A stretch of 64,000 nucleotides of DNA, from positions 338,505 to 402,504 of the forward strand of contig NW_022985178.1 of the NCBI RefSeq assembly GCF_010093535.1, in the 5' to 3' direction. A program made the translations under genes and the position numbers. The notes beneath the pieces were generated by a model. The model saw only the letters and a list, made by a program, of their open reading frames with translations. It was not told where the DNA came from and ran no database searches. This stretch comes from Lindgomyces ingoldianus. Taxonomy: Eukaryota; Ascomycota; Dothideomycetes; Pleosporales; Lindgomycetaceae. Position 1 is the stretch's first letter. Every line of letters starts with the position of its first letter. This document shows, piece after piece, positions 10,100 through 24,000 of this stretch.

Positions 10100-13000
10100 T
10101 GTGAGTGCTTTGTGGTGTTTTGAGATCGGTAGGTTGGCAATAGTGTGGTGATGGCGGAAGTGTTGAAGATCTGTCTGCGGGTGTGATGATGTTGAGGGCT
10201 GATGGTTAGAATGAGAGTCCACATAGCACGACGGACGAGATAAATACTCTTCAAACTTCGGTACTGAAACGGAGAAATGGAGAACAATCAATGGCATGTG
10301 GACCTTGTGTCTCTTCCTCTACTCCCGAATTCCCATACAATTCTCCCTACAATTCTCCAACTTACTTTCTCCGTCGCGGCAACTGGTCGGAACATCAAAG
10401 CTCTCCCGTGAGTCCTCAGATTGTGCCTGCGCCGCTTGCCGTTCCGGTCGACTAGTGCCCGTAGGAGAGCCAGAGCCTCCTCTGGCACAGCAATATTTTC
10501 GCTACCCCCGTGCTTTTCTGGGGAAGACTTCGGGGATGGCGGGGCCGAAGGAGGCTGGGTGCGACAGAGATCACTGTTGAGTGAGGAAATCTTGTCAGCA
10601 TGAAACGGACCATGTTCCGCTCATTGGTTGAGATGCATATTATTCTGGTGCTGCGCAAAAAGCATTTCTTTGATTACTTCAAATTGCTGAGGTTATTTTG
10701 GGCCGGGGCCTCGAGGTGAGAATGGTGTTGAGGGCGGAGCACGGAGCAAGATCGGAGATCGGACACCTGGGATCTTGCCGAGAGGGGAGACTGAGTCAGG
10801 CTGAGAGTGGGCTCGAAAGGCCAGAGAATGGCTCAGTTTGTGCTACCGAAAGTGATGACCCACGGTTTACTTGAAGAGAGATAGCGATGCATGAGTGCTA
10901 CAATCCGGTCATGTGATGTTATCTGGAAAGGGGCAAGCGTTTCCTCCTCCTAGTTGGACCCACATTCCAACCTCGCCCTTCTTTGCAATTCACCTGGAGA
11001 CCACAAGAAGCTTCCGCACCTTGTGGCTCCCCATTTTTAGCCCTTCGACTAGGCGACTAAAGTCCGAGGAACAGCAGCCGTCTCGCAATCCGGCAAAAGG
11101 AGATGTCGCACTTGATAGAAGCCGTCTCCCGTCTGCTTCGGCTCCGCACTTTTTCCATTTCGGAGGTGGCCTGTGCACGGCGGACCTCACTTCATCGAAG
11201 CCCGCAGCATCATGGTAATGATAGATAGCAAGAAGGGAGTATTCGACTAGCACGCATTTCCATGTCGACCATTTCTGAAGTGGGAAGAACTGAAGGGGGG
11301 AACGAAAGAGAAATACGAAGAGGTTTTGATGCCTTTTGGTGTTTTGGGGGAAGATCTTCACCTATTTCAACGCGAACGCCTCATCTTGAAATGCTGCAAC
11401 TCTCAAAGCCGGGTCAGGCTTAGAAGCGGTGGGTGACGATCGCCTCATATATCTTTGAGTGTAATTGGGTTCTACTCTCACGCATTGAGGTCTTAAGGAG
11501 GCCGTTACTAGACGGTTGTTCGTCAACGCGTTTGCGTCACCGCGGACGAATTCATTGGACTCTGCTACGAGTATCCCGCATTGATATGCTGTAGCAACGC
11601 GGAGTAGTGGCGGGCCGTCTCACCGTCAGAATTCCTGCCAAGTTGCATGAAATGCACAAAATCGAGTGTTGAGTGGGGAATGACTGATTGTGGGGCGTGG
11701 TTGTGGTGACAGCTCATGAGCGGGAGAAAACTGTGCATGTGCATGCATATGTCTAACAGAAAGCGATAGAATGACATGTACCCCAAAGTATTGGATGCAG
11801 AAAGCGCAGAGAGTGCGAGGAAGAACCTAACTTAGAACACAGCCTGGGTGCTATCCGAATGGTGAAAAAAAATTTGCTAAATACCAATGACTACTATTTG
11901 AGTGAGATGACATACAGACCAGCAAACACCAGCTGCCGCTAAATCCAAAATGTAAGACGGGCCGCGTGCTCGGCGATCGTAGCCTTCATAACTTGTCAGT
12001 GATGAGTGAATACCGGATAACCAGTGGTGAGAGGACTTCAAAACGCAGTCAGCTTGCAAATCTCCCTGGTATAGCTTTTCTTTTACCACCGCAGAGGAAT
12101 AGATATGGCTATACCTTGTCGTAGGTTTGCCGTATACGTCCTAGCTACCTCTAATGATATCGACACCGCCCCTCCCCTCATTCTCCGTACCCTCTTCAAC
12201 CACCCGCACCAAGGGACCCAGGCTGTGCAAAGCCACGGAGAAACGGCTCATGACTGCCCGTGAATAGTTTACCGAGATCAACAGAAGTCTCAGAAGTCCG
12301 AAGAAGATCGTTTTGGGTACGAGTAAAGATAGCATGCTTCATGCAAGAGGACCCTTTCCCATCACAGTTTCACGGCAGCTCGGGTTCACTTTTTCCCAGC
12401 CCAAACTCCATTTCGATAGAGATCGATGCGAATTCGACGAAGGTAAACCGACCGTTGATTGGAATGGACGTGTAGAAGGCGAAGGAAAAAGAAACACGAG
12501 AAGAGTTTGTGTGGAGGAAGTGGTCGACGTCGAAAGATAGTGGTGCGGTTGCACGAACCACCTGTATCAGAACTTAGAAAGGAAAGTTAAGCTTAAGCCT
12601 CACGGACAAAGCCTATCCCCACCGCAATTCTGCATCCTGCAGGAGTTCAAGGTGAATCAGCCAGTTATACCCCGCGTGTCCGCAACGCAACATCGTTCAA
12701 CCTGGCGAGGTCGCAGCAATGGCGGCAAAAATACACGCCGAACCCCCGTGAGGGATGAATCGTGACCACCTTTTCACGCAGTTCCCAGTTTGATGTTCTG
12801 GAGATGTTCTTGCATTTCCCGACCGCACGGCCCATGTTAACGCTGCGGTCTTCAGTGCGGGCAGCCGCCTTCCGTACGGACGAGTGCCCAAGATTTGAAT
12901 CTTTCTTGTAGATCTTCTTTGTTCGGTCCAATACCGGATATCTAGAGAGTCACTGGGGCGTTTTCGTGCGACAACGTCAGTCCTGGAACGGGTTAAGGCT

Positions 13001-14645
13001 AACTAATCCGGAAAAAGTCGAACGGTGAATGACTTCTGCGTCTGAATCACGGCCTAGGATGATTGAGTGGAGAAATTGCGCCTGAATCCCATGCCTTATC
13101 CTGGCCGCGTCAGCTATCAAGTAGGAACTTGCAGCAAGAAATCCTGGTATCTACATCCTGGGCTCAAATTTTGCGTGACAGATTGCACCAATGGCAAAAT
13201 CTATCCTTGAATGTGAGCGTATTTCCCTCGTGGATCCTGAAAATGGCTTAAGGGGGTGCTAATAGTGGTAAAGGATGACTAGGTAACCCTCGGAGAATCG
13301 AAGAAAAGAAATAATTCTAAGGTGTGACACAACCAATGGCACCCAATGCCGTAGGGAGCTACGATTACCTTTCACCTGGGTTATGGGGTTACGTTCTTCC
13401 TCCACCAGATGCTGCTGCTTGCCTAAGTAAGAAAGTGGGCCGACCTTGGGGAATATGAAAATCATGGTCAGCCAAAGGTTCGTGCAGCGTGTTACAGGAA
13501 CTGAGAAAACCGTAACGGGAATGGACAGTAGAGATGTTGGCTTCTGAGTACGAATATAAAGGTAAACCGAGGTGTGTTACCCCCCAAAATCCTAGTCAAA
13601 TTACTCGAAACATCTAATCCCTTCCAATTTCTGTTTGCCAGGAATTCCCGTAACGCCAAAAGCAGAAAACCCTCGCAAAGTCATATAACGCATGCCCTTC
13701 CAGTCTGTCGATTCGGACAATCGGCCATTACCCTTTTGCCCACAAGCACTCGAGTACATAAGGCTCGCCCGTCCCACATTCGAACATGACACCCCACCAT
13801 GCCTTAGTGTGGTGCCCTCTCACCACCTGAGGGCCCCCAAACCACCAACCATCGACGAAAATCCCCGCCATCGTCCCCATGACCGCCGAAAAGACCAATC
13901 ATCTATCCGGAATCCATGCACACTCAAAGTCGACATGAAACGCAAGCGCAAAAACGAAAAAAGCAAGAACGGGCACGCAGACTTGCAAGATGAAGGACAC
14001 ACCAAGATACATGATCACCGGCCGTTACAAAGGAATTCGTTGCCTGTTTTGCCCAACCTTCTCTGTCCAGAGACCGTTCCCTTTGCCCGTCGATAAAAAA
14101 AAAAGGCTTATGAGATGGAATAGACTCAGTAAAGTTGGGTTCACCTCGTCTGACTCTCATTGGCAGGAAGGATAAAAAGAGACGCCTTTCCCCACACGTA
14201 ACCATGCCGGCGGCTGATTATCAAATGGAATATCACCTTGCTATTTGATGGTCTGATAAGGTAGGTGGTATATCAACCCAACCTTCCATCGAGTCCATCT
14301 GATATTAGGAAGTACTGCAACGTACTATACATTACTGACTACCTCCTAAGCTGTTCCTGAGGCTTAGGAATCAGAATTACGGCCGAACTTAGTCGACAAA
14401 TAACGCACGCCGAAATCAACGCCGAGTCTATGAGCCCTCCACCCATTGCAGAGGCCGTAAGTAATGAAGGAATCCAGGTGTCCAAGGCGACACACTCCCT
14501 CGATGTGGATTCAGATGGGTATAAATGAAAAGAGATGAAATACGACCCAAGTTGGATGGATGGATGATGGCCGCCCCAATGGTTCATCGTTCCCAATGGA
14601 GCGCGATGGACGGGATGGGATTATCCTTGTATCGCAGGGAGATCA
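10100..14645. other. 4.5-kb intergenic region between reductase and regulator genes
   Basis: This holds the promoter of the reductase gene and the 3' flank of the CMR1-like gene. Both strands contain only short open frames (134 codons or fewer) with no recognisable domains or plausible exon chains. No tRNA, terminal repeats or obvious transposon remnants were seen. Confidence 0.5.
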
Positions 14646-17600
14646 TCATCCCCTCGCCAACCGCTCAAGCTTGCCTCGGATACCGTCCGAAAACCTTGTC
14701 GCAACACCCTCGTCGATCACATCGATACAATGTGTAAGGACGTGGAAGCCGTGGTTAAGATGGACCACCGAGCCGTCCCGTTTGGTCAATACCGGGATAC
14801 CCTCTCTTCTGGCAGAGTACCTTACAATGGCCGGATGCTCAGCTGGCAGGCTGTCTACTGCGACGTCAAACCGCGAAGGCTGGAACTGCTGTGGACTCGG
14901 AGTTGTCGCCTCGTTGAAAGTCGAATCCATCCAAAGAACCATGGCGGCGCGGTAAATTGAGCCAGGCCACCATGGCGGACGGACTCCCCTTGGCATGCCC
15001 TTGACAATCCGGAGGACCTGGCCGGCATGGTATACTGCCTCGTGGACATCTGAGATGCATCTCTTGTGGAACCAATTCATCTGTTGGAACGAACCGTCGA
15101 CGCCCTCCCGTCGAGCAAAGCGCTCAATCTCGGAGAAGTTCGTCACAGCGTTCAAACTGATGAGGTGCCACATAACAAGATTGGACTGCATCATTGGGCA
15201 CATGGGATTGGCAGTGGACTTGGTGTATCGCTCGAACAAAAGGTACCAGCGCGACAACAACGCCTGCACTTCTTCAAGACGCACACGAGTCGATGCTTCC
15301 GTGACAACTCTAGCTCTCTGTCTCGATGGTGTGCTATCGGAAAAACAGCTTAGGAGTTGGCTGTACTGACATACCATGGTTTGTAGGGGGTGGAGCAACA
15401 GACGCAAGTGCATTGGGGTAAGTGGCATATTCTGAGTAATAATCTCATCATCAAGGAAATGACGGAAGAGATCTCTCAGACTCATTGGCCTTACACCAGA
15501 TCCCACTGAAAAATGTGATTGGGAGAATTCATGGATCTGGTTGTAGTGCTCAGACCACCCAGTAGCCGTCTTTGCTTCCCAGAGGCGATCTGCGTCTGGC
15601 ATAGGCGCTCCAAATTCAGTCACCGAGAACAGGGGAGCCGTGTCATGGAACAGAGACAGGTCTTGATCGACCATTACCCACGAGTAAATGAGGCTGGAGA
15701 TCATGAGTAAGCACTATTCACGTGATTTCGATGGCACATGATGGGGCAGGGATTTGCACCACTTACCGGCTTCGGCTTTCTTGCTGAATCCACTCTCTCC
15801 ACAAAGTCTCAGTCGTAGCGTTCCCATTCATGTGCGGATTCAACACATGCCGAGGTTCGAGGATCCCTGAATGCCGTAGCATTGCGAAATACATACCGCG
15901 CTGTCCCATGGAGATGTCCATCTGCCACTTGTCGCCGCTCCACGCTGCTTGCACTGTGAAAAGTAGCGCAGCGCGTAAAACAATGGGATCACCAGCCAGG
16001 ATGATGTTCTTCTCGATACAGTCGAAAAGCGAGATACGGCATGCTTCGGTCAAACCTCCGGTCAACCATCGGGCCTCGATTGATGGGATTACCATGGCAC
16101 CCTGAGCAATCTGCATGAGAATCAACAAGCTGGACGCCTTATCGTTGCAATTACGCATTAGCTCATTGGCATCTAGCACACCGCAAGGCGATGTGGGATA
16201 ATACCGTTCGAAAGAGTTAGCATAAGAGCGAAGGAAGTATTCCAAGACATGAGCTGGCGGGAGCAGGATGAAGTTGGATGCAGTGGAGCCTGGGGATTCC
16301 CCGCTGTTGCTAGGACTGCTACTCATACCCTCTCGATGGATGTCCAAAGCCTTGTGCAGAAAGCTCTGCGTAATTGCTAGGAGCTTGTCACGGGTAGCTT
16401 CGTGCAGGCCTGCAACGGTGACGTGCTCTCCTAACTGGAAGTCGGCCTCGTCCCAGGAAGGTCTCCAAACGCTCCAGCCTTCATGGTTCTTCAGGCTTCG
16501 TTCCAGATGCTCCAGATTCAGTTTGGCCGTCATAGGACAGGAAGTTGCTGGAATAGTGGGAGTGCAGCGAAAGACATTCCAGCCATCCTGAGCAGCGATA
16601 ATGGCGCCAAGATCGGGAACTCCGGCGTCAGCGATTGAAGATTGCCTGTGCGGATAGAACATTGCTGCAGAACTGCCCATTTCAAGGTCCGAAAATGAGT
16701 TATCCATTCTGGGAGTCTGAATGGGTGTCTGGACGGGACCAAAACCCTGTGGAGGAGACATTTCGGGGATCATTCCGAGAAGAGTGTCTCCTGGAGCACC
16801 CATGTTAATTTCCATGCTCATCGACATCAAACTCATGGACGGGTCAATCCTCATTGCATCAAAATCCGTACCCATGGACCCGGCACCCCACGGATCGAAC
16901 TGGAACGGGGGGCTTGAGCCGTTGTCTGAACTACCTGCTCGAACAGTCCCCAAAAAGTCGTCGTAGCCGGACATTGGCGTTTGGGAAACGAAGCCGTTGA
17001 CTGGGGTTGGTAGGGGTGACAACATGGAGGGCGGTAGCGATGCGGGTAGTCCATTTGTGGGAGAGTGTTCAAAAAAGGGAGGGGTGCTCGAGACTGGAAG
17101 ATTGATAGGCTTCTCCTCCGGCGTGGGATTCTGAAGCTGCTGCACAGACTGTGAGATAGATGGGTTACGGGAATGTGGAGTAGAGTGCGGAGCAGACGGT
17201 GGTCGCACTTGAGCTTGGGTTTGAGTTTGAGTTTGATTTTGAGATTGAGGTTGAGGTTGAGGTTGCCCATTTGGAAGTTGCTGGGGTTGCTGGGGTTGGC
17301 CTGGAGAGGCCTGCGGGTTTGGGGCTTGACTTTGGGTATCTCTTGCTGGAGAGTTGCCGCTCGAAGCGTTCTGGGATTCGCCGCCATTACCGTTCTCGCT
17401 CGAGTTACCGCTTCCAGCTCCTTCCCCATTCACAATCCTGTTTACATTTTTCGACGCTCGGCGAGTAGGTCGTAACGTGCATCGGAGGTTTCGGCCTGCG
17501 CAGCGACTGCAGGGGAACTTTTTGTCGCATTTTGTCTTGGTCTTGGCACAGTTGCTGCAGGCTATGGGCGTTCTACCAGCTGACTTTGGTATTATGCCGG

Positions 17601-18066
17601 TAACGGGTAAGCCCTCCTGATTATTCTGGTCTCGTCCGTGTACGGTGTAATGTCTTTGGAGAAGGTCACTAAAGTCCCTGTCAGCCCATCTTTCCTCTAA
17701 CGTCGGATACATCGATTGCCACCGCTGTGTTCGCAAGTCGAGGGGTGCCCAGGTAGAGCGTGGATTTAAACGTCGATGCTGGCTAGGGGAGGGTGAACTT
17801 GTTGGGACAACATACCGTCTCGCAAAACTCATATGGCAGGTAAAGCACTTAAATGGCTTCACATTCGTGTCTGGTGCAGGGGAATGTCAGCCACGGAACG
17901 ATAAAATACCTCAGGAGTTATAATTCAGAAGGGATGGACGTGTGCGATGGTGGGTGGTTAAAAAGTAAAATCGCCGACATTAACGTCAAAACTTACGGGT
18001 GAGAATGTGTCGTTCCAGATGTTCGTCCCTGGTGAACGACTGTCCACAGTACGTGCAAAACACCAT
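14646..18066 (-). CDS. cmr1: Melanin-pathway transcription factor, CMR1/PIG1/SMR1 type
   Basis: Exons are 18066-17997, 17870-17816, 17668-15767 and 15693-14646 (3075 nt, 1024 residues). An optional 57-nt in-frame intron at 15374-15318 (GTATGT..ACAG) would give 1005. The domain order is diagnostic for CMR1: C2H2 finger 1 (Cys4, Cys7, His20, His24), finger 2 (Cys32, Cys35, His48, His52), then a Zn(II)2Cys6 cluster (Cys79, 82, 89, 95, 98, 105). A long Gln/Pro/Asn/Ser-rich linker follows (about 150-330, partly coded by TTGAGT/TTGAGG-like tandem repeats near 17220-17275). The C-terminal half is a fungal-specific transcription factor regulatory domain. Family members act in the nucleus and activate melanin PKS and reductase genes. 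Introns 1 and 2 interrupt the two C2H2 fingers. The gene is divergent from the PKS across 14.6 kb. Confidence 0.95.
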
Positions 18067-21000
18067 CTTGGAAAGCCGGGATATACAACGAGGGTAGTCG
18101 GCAGGTGTTGAGGATAGATATGTGGTCAACTGACGAAGGGAACCGGAGAGATACAGTGGCGGAGACGTCGGTTAGGTGTGGGCCGGCAGAGAGGTAATTT
18201 AGAGGGAAAATATGGTGGATAACGTGGTAGAGATGATGATTAGCGTGCAATTAGTACCAAAGACATGAGGTGGAGTATATTAAAAGCTTGGGCCCCGGTG
18301 GATGGTTGAGGTGTGCTGGTGGCAGTGGCCGAATTGATATTTCTGGATGGGGTGAACCGCGGGGTGCGTACGGACCAACAAGTCAGAGGCGCGGCACGGA
18401 AGCGTAATGTATAAAGTGTTTCGTTTTGGCACGCTGCTGGCACTGGTGTCTTGCCCTGGTTGGGTGCGGATTGGCAGCGAGTGGAGGGATTACTTAGTAG
18501 CTAATTGTAGCAGTTGTAAACGTAAGGTCAGGCAGTCGAGTCGAGTTTCAGAAAGTTACGAGTGGGGAGGGAGTCAGAAACGACATGTATGTCAGGTTGG
18601 GGCTTAGTCCGGCGGCCGAGCTGAGGCGACCGATTTAGGAATTGGGACAAGAACAACAACGAATGTATTACATGTAGAGCTGGGAGGCTTGGTGGCAGAA
18701 ATGAGAGCGACGAAGGGTATAGGGCTGCCCAGAGAGGCGCCGGGGGGGCTAGCAGCAATGTGTACTTTGTGCTAGAGCTGCCTTGCCCAACAGCGGTTGT
18801 CGATGCATAATCAAGAATCAGACAGAGTGCAGGAGCAGCGGAGCGGCGATGATGCTCATCAATTGAGGGCTCTAGCTCCGCGAGAATGATGAGCGAGCTA
18901 GTGCCTCGCATCGCTGGATGGTGCTTCCGTTGCATGCGGCGCCAGGCGCTTGGGTGTGCGGTGGAGACAGGCATGGAGGCATGTGCTGGACATCGTGACA
19001 TGGCTCACAATGGCTTGCGAGGGCTTGACCCGGCGCGGACAAGAGCGTCGATAAGGAGGCCGAGCATCGACAAGGGTGCGGAATGCTCCTCGACGATCAC
19101 CCAGCGGACTGGGGGTCAGGGTGAGCGAGCAGCACCCCCATGAAGGGAAGGGGCGTGTGCGTCGTGCGTCGGCGGTGGCACCCCTGGCGGCGGCGGCGGG
19201 ACAACTAGAGCTAGGTCGTGGGAGAGGTGGGTGAGAACGTACCGGGCTCGCCGTATTCTGGCACTGTACGGTAAAATATTCTGCGTATGGATGTATGGTT
19301 GAATGCGCAAGGCTACTTTGGGCATGGCGCGCACGGCCAAGTCGAAAGCGGAAACAGGAGCACTCCAAGGGCTGCGCTGATGAGCAATTGATGTGCGTGC
19401 TGGGCTGGCACCCTATCACGACCCGCGGACCACCAGTCCACCAGCGCGAGGGCCTCTCGGGCGACCGTCATCCAACACGTACCCTTCAAACTATCTGCAG
19501 TCTTCATCGATATTTACTCACGACGGGGGGCAATAAGTCGACGACAACAGCAGCAGCGAACAGCGCGAGACTTGGCTCCTGGTACTGCGCCCCCGACCAC
19601 AAATACCACGCTGCCCAGCTAGCCCCCCCCCGTGGCATCAGATGCGACGGAACGAGCCAGATCTCAGATGCTCCACCATCAGGCAGGCATCCCCAAAGAT
19701 GACCTCCAAGCTGCCTCCGACGTCTGTATGTCAGCTTCCCCGTGCTGAGTGATAGAGCATGGAGAACAACACCATAGTAGCCCTCTCTAATCCCCTTATC
19801 TGCTTCTCTGCAGGATTCCCAGGCCTCCCGGTTGCCAGCCGCTTGGAGCTCCGACCGACTATTCACCCCGGGCATAGACAAGAGATTGAAAAAAAAAACC
19901 CCCTCTTCTTACTGTGTCGTGTGTTGAGCATAGCCCTCAGCGCAGCCTTAGCTCCGGCACCAGCCCCAGGTAGTTGATCGTGTTTAAACTTTTATCATCA
20001 ATTGAAGACGACGCCCTTCAACAGTATGTACACGCCGCGGGTGTAAACGAGACGTTTCGAGCTGTTCTAAAACGCAGGTCTCTAACTAGAGGCCGACTCA
20101 GACCTCGCGTTCGTGTTTCCCAGCCGCGGACCAGCGTGGCTGCGAGAATCCACTCCCTTGGTGGCCTTCAAAAGACAACGCTCTTGTAAAAAAAATTGTC
20201 TTTTAGCATCGCAGTCTGCTGCTCCGCACTTGCACAGAAACGCTCTTATCCTCTCGGGTCCTTAGGCCCAGTGGGGGCGTCATTGGTTTGTCTCTCGTCA
20301 AAAGGCTTCTTCGTGGCTCAATGTCTAGTAGCGTCGTGCCTTACCTTGCCTTGTTTAATGAACCTGTCAATTGATTGCCCGCCACCCATCGAAGACTCGG
20401 TTTCAGAGAGAAACTGCATTCTTGCTTCTGCTATCAGCTAGCTCACGTGGCATGCGTCAATGGCGCCTCATAGCTATAATTATCTCGAGCTGGGGTTATG
20501 GGCAGGGTTCACGTTGCTTTTCGCCAGAAAGGATACGATCCGCGCCCGCCCCAAGCTTTTCTTCTTGTCAGCTAGTGGCTTCGGAAGATTTGTACCATCA
20601 GCCTTGTCACCATCAATCCACACACCAGGCCGTTTTCTCTCCTTGCACTAGTGATGAAGCGAGAATCCGGAACCAGCCATTATCGTCAATGCTGCCGGCA
20701 TTCTTCGAATCCCCTCTTCCGCGCCACAGACTGCGCAGAGAACAATCATCGAATTATCTTCACAAGGCTCTTTCAACTATCTGAGATCCCGAGTCCATCT
20801 CATCTTGCTGACGACTGACGTGGTTGACTGCTTGTAGCACTATTCGGATCCGAGATTACGATTTGAGATCCTCGAGTCGATCGGCTAGTAGGTGTTTTGT
20901 CGGCCAGTCGACGACCGCTCGTCACCCCCGAGTGCTCACTTTTCCACGCTTTGTTGTCTCAACCACGGCATTCACAGCCTGCGAAATCGAGGCGCCTTAA

Positions 21001-24000
21001 TCGGCCGGGGCTTACCCCAGAGGGCTGGAGTGTACTTATCAACGCTAGGCAAGTCGCCAGAGGCTCAATACTTGAACTAAGATGTCAGCATGTAATAATG
21101 ATGAATCGAGTAGAACCGGTAACAGCGCGTGGTGAACAATTCAGAATCATGATGTACTTCTACCCTGTCATCAACATCATCACTTATTTCGACGCCATCA
21201 TTAAGTGATTCAATAATTTTGGAGCTGTCAAACGCTCATCCTGCACTCTGAGGCTGCCTGAGGTGGTCGTGGTAGGAATAGGGATCAACCGCCGATCTCA
21301 TGCTGTCAGCAAGACCCAGGGGAGAAATCTCAAAAGTGTGCCGGTTAGGATGATGCCGAGCGCGCCTCACCACCAACGGCTAACGAGCACATGCCGCAGC
21401 TGGCGAAATTTGTTTACTCTGTTAGGGAAAACGCGGGATGCATGCAGCAAGCACATCCGAATCTGGTGCTGAAGATGGTCAACGATGTTCACCGTGCATC
21501 TGTCGTCAAGTTCCACGGACAGATCGCTAGGCGCTTCAGGCATCCCAGACGCTGATCTCTCGACAGGTATGCCCAAAACGGCATTCGAGCGAGGGTGCTG
21601 GTTCGTTCCAAGATCCACCCAGTATGGTCTGAATCAGGGCTCAATTCGGCGAAGCATTTCCAGGACTGCGAACCGCCACCCTTGTGGCAATCAGAAGATC
21701 GCAAGTGGACGGGCGAAACTTTCAGGGTGCGCGTTGAGTACACAGTTCAAAAATTTCTGTTGGTAAAACGCTGAAGATGCCAATACTGCAGTTCGAACAA
21801 ACTTTGTGGGTACCTTCCGCTTGGGCCATGATAGCCATGTCGCGACACCCCAGCCAAAACGAACGAACGTGCGCGACAAAACTATAGTTTCATATTCCTG
21901 AGTCGACGTGCAAGAAACGCTACCGATTCTTCACGAAGAGGAAAAAAAATAAGCTATCATTTCAAATTCAAGATAGATTTTGCACATCGTCACTTCACTG
22001 AGACTCTCAGGAACAGCACCGTTGCTTCATCTACGCGGCCCGCGACACGAGTTTAGGATATTAATCCCAATTAGGGACACGAGCGCTATCTGATAGTGTT
22101 CGCAGGTCCAAGGGGGAGAGTGCTCGACCAGCGCGCTGCAGGTTCGTGTTCCAGAGCTAGTCCCGCTCACGAGAAGCGTCGAAAATAGCAACAGTTCCAG
22201 GAAACTCCTCCTACCGTTCTGCACCCTCCGTCCTCCCGTTTCTTTTCAACTTCGAAGGCGTTTCATCTTGACCAATACGAGGCTCGGTCTTCCGGTGTAT
22301 CGAGGTTGCGCTCGACCGAGTAGGCTGGATGCCTGGAGCTCAAAGCATGCTTGACCTCTGCCGGTTGGCATCGCTAGCCGAATGCCTTTCCTGTACCTTC
22401 CCAGAAGAATGAGGGGCAGAAACAATTAATTCGTGATCGAATGATGTCGTTCATGTGCAGCACTTGTCATCTGTCGGTTGGGCCGGCATGACCAACCAAA
22501 TGAGCGTGGAGGGGATAGTAGCCAGCCATGGCGGCTTTGCCTACATCGGAGGAACTTGGAGCCGGATTCTGTCTAGCCATGAGGTCGAATGAGTGTGAAA
22601 ACGCCCGAGATGAGCTTGACGGCCACAATGTAGCAGAAATAAAGACATCAGCATTCGTGTTTAACATTTTGAGGGATAAGGATTGACCTGTAACATCTAT
22701 GAGCGCTTCGGCTTCTCGCATGGACCGTACGAACCAAGGCGACCTGCATAAAAGGTGTTGGATGCACCGCCGCGTGGCTTGAGCCACCTCACGCAGCTGG
22801 AAGTGTATCCGCAGCAAATCAACGTGAGCTTGAGCGGATCAGTGGATGGGGCGTCAAGCGGGGTGGAGGGGCAAATGACGGAAATACTGCGTACAGTCCA
22901 CAGCTCCCCTCCGGTGTGGAATTTGGATCGGGCTCTTGGGAGAGCTCAATTGGGCACAGATACACGAGATAGATGGGTACTTGTCGTAGAAGTATCTTTG
23001 AGTACCCTTCGAGCAGTCAATGGCAGGTTAGTTTTGGAAAGTTCCGAGATCGTCTTCTCCCACAACATGGATTCTCTTCGTGATCCTTCATGATAATCGA
23101 GGAAGGCTGAGGGAGTGGGAATGTTCCGCCGCGCATCATTGGCTGGGGCCTCGTATGGCGGAGCCGTTGGATGATGAGTGGAAAGGCGTTTTCCCACCCT
23201 CGAGCGCGGAAATGATCTCCCCAGGCAGCGGAGGGGGTCTAATTGGTGATACCTAGCACGCAGGGCGCTTGTCGGCGGCTGAGGCAGATGCTGCTTGAGC
23301 ATCGCTCGTCGATACTGCACTACAATGCCTTTACGCGTCGGTTCCCCGCCCGGCATTGTTCCTGATGACTCGCCCTGTGTGTTGTCAAACCCTCTCACCG
23401 TTTGGGAGTGCATGGCGATAAGCTCGGCGAGTATAGCGACACTGGGAGTTTTCCAATGCAAGATGGCAACGTCTCCGGTCGATGCTCATTGCAGGAAGGA
23501 TCTGTCCTGAAGATCCTGCACGGCTACTGTAGGAAAATATTGGTGGCTGAAGATTGGAAAGTGTCCAAGGCTGAGGTGAGGTGAGGTGAGAGGCTTTGTT
23601 CAGAAAGAACCTGTACGATGCCTGAGCGGGGTAGAGCGCGGTGGTGCCTCTTAGGAGCTCAATAACCCTCTTACTACGTCGAGCCCCAGTGCTGACAAGT
23701 AGTGACAGGCAGGCCGCGCTCCCGATCCGAACAACACTGCACTGGTATGGCACTTGGAAGTGTTAGCAGGAATTAGCCTGCGGGTGAAAGGCGACGACAG
23801 CACAACCTGAGTCCAGGACCGTTGATTATCGCCGCGCTCACGGCAAAGCAGGCAAAGCACCTATGTCCCAATGTGGAAGGACGGCCACTTTGGATATGAT
23901 CGCTCTATATGGGCCCTAGCCGTGGTGTTGAGCGCAAGATGCCTTGAGCTTTGTACCACCGCCCGGGTTTAACCATCGGCGTTCCGGCAATGATGACCTG

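Noticed and set aside
17199..17468. Plus-strand frames within the low-complexity part of the CMR1-like gene
   Set aside because: They arise from the tandem hexamer-like repeats that encode the Pro/Gln-rich linker on the minus strand.
22946..23461. 171-codon minus-strand frame in the 14.6-kb interval
   Set aside because: No domain, no homologous feel, overlapped by frames on the other strand, and no splice-linked continuation.
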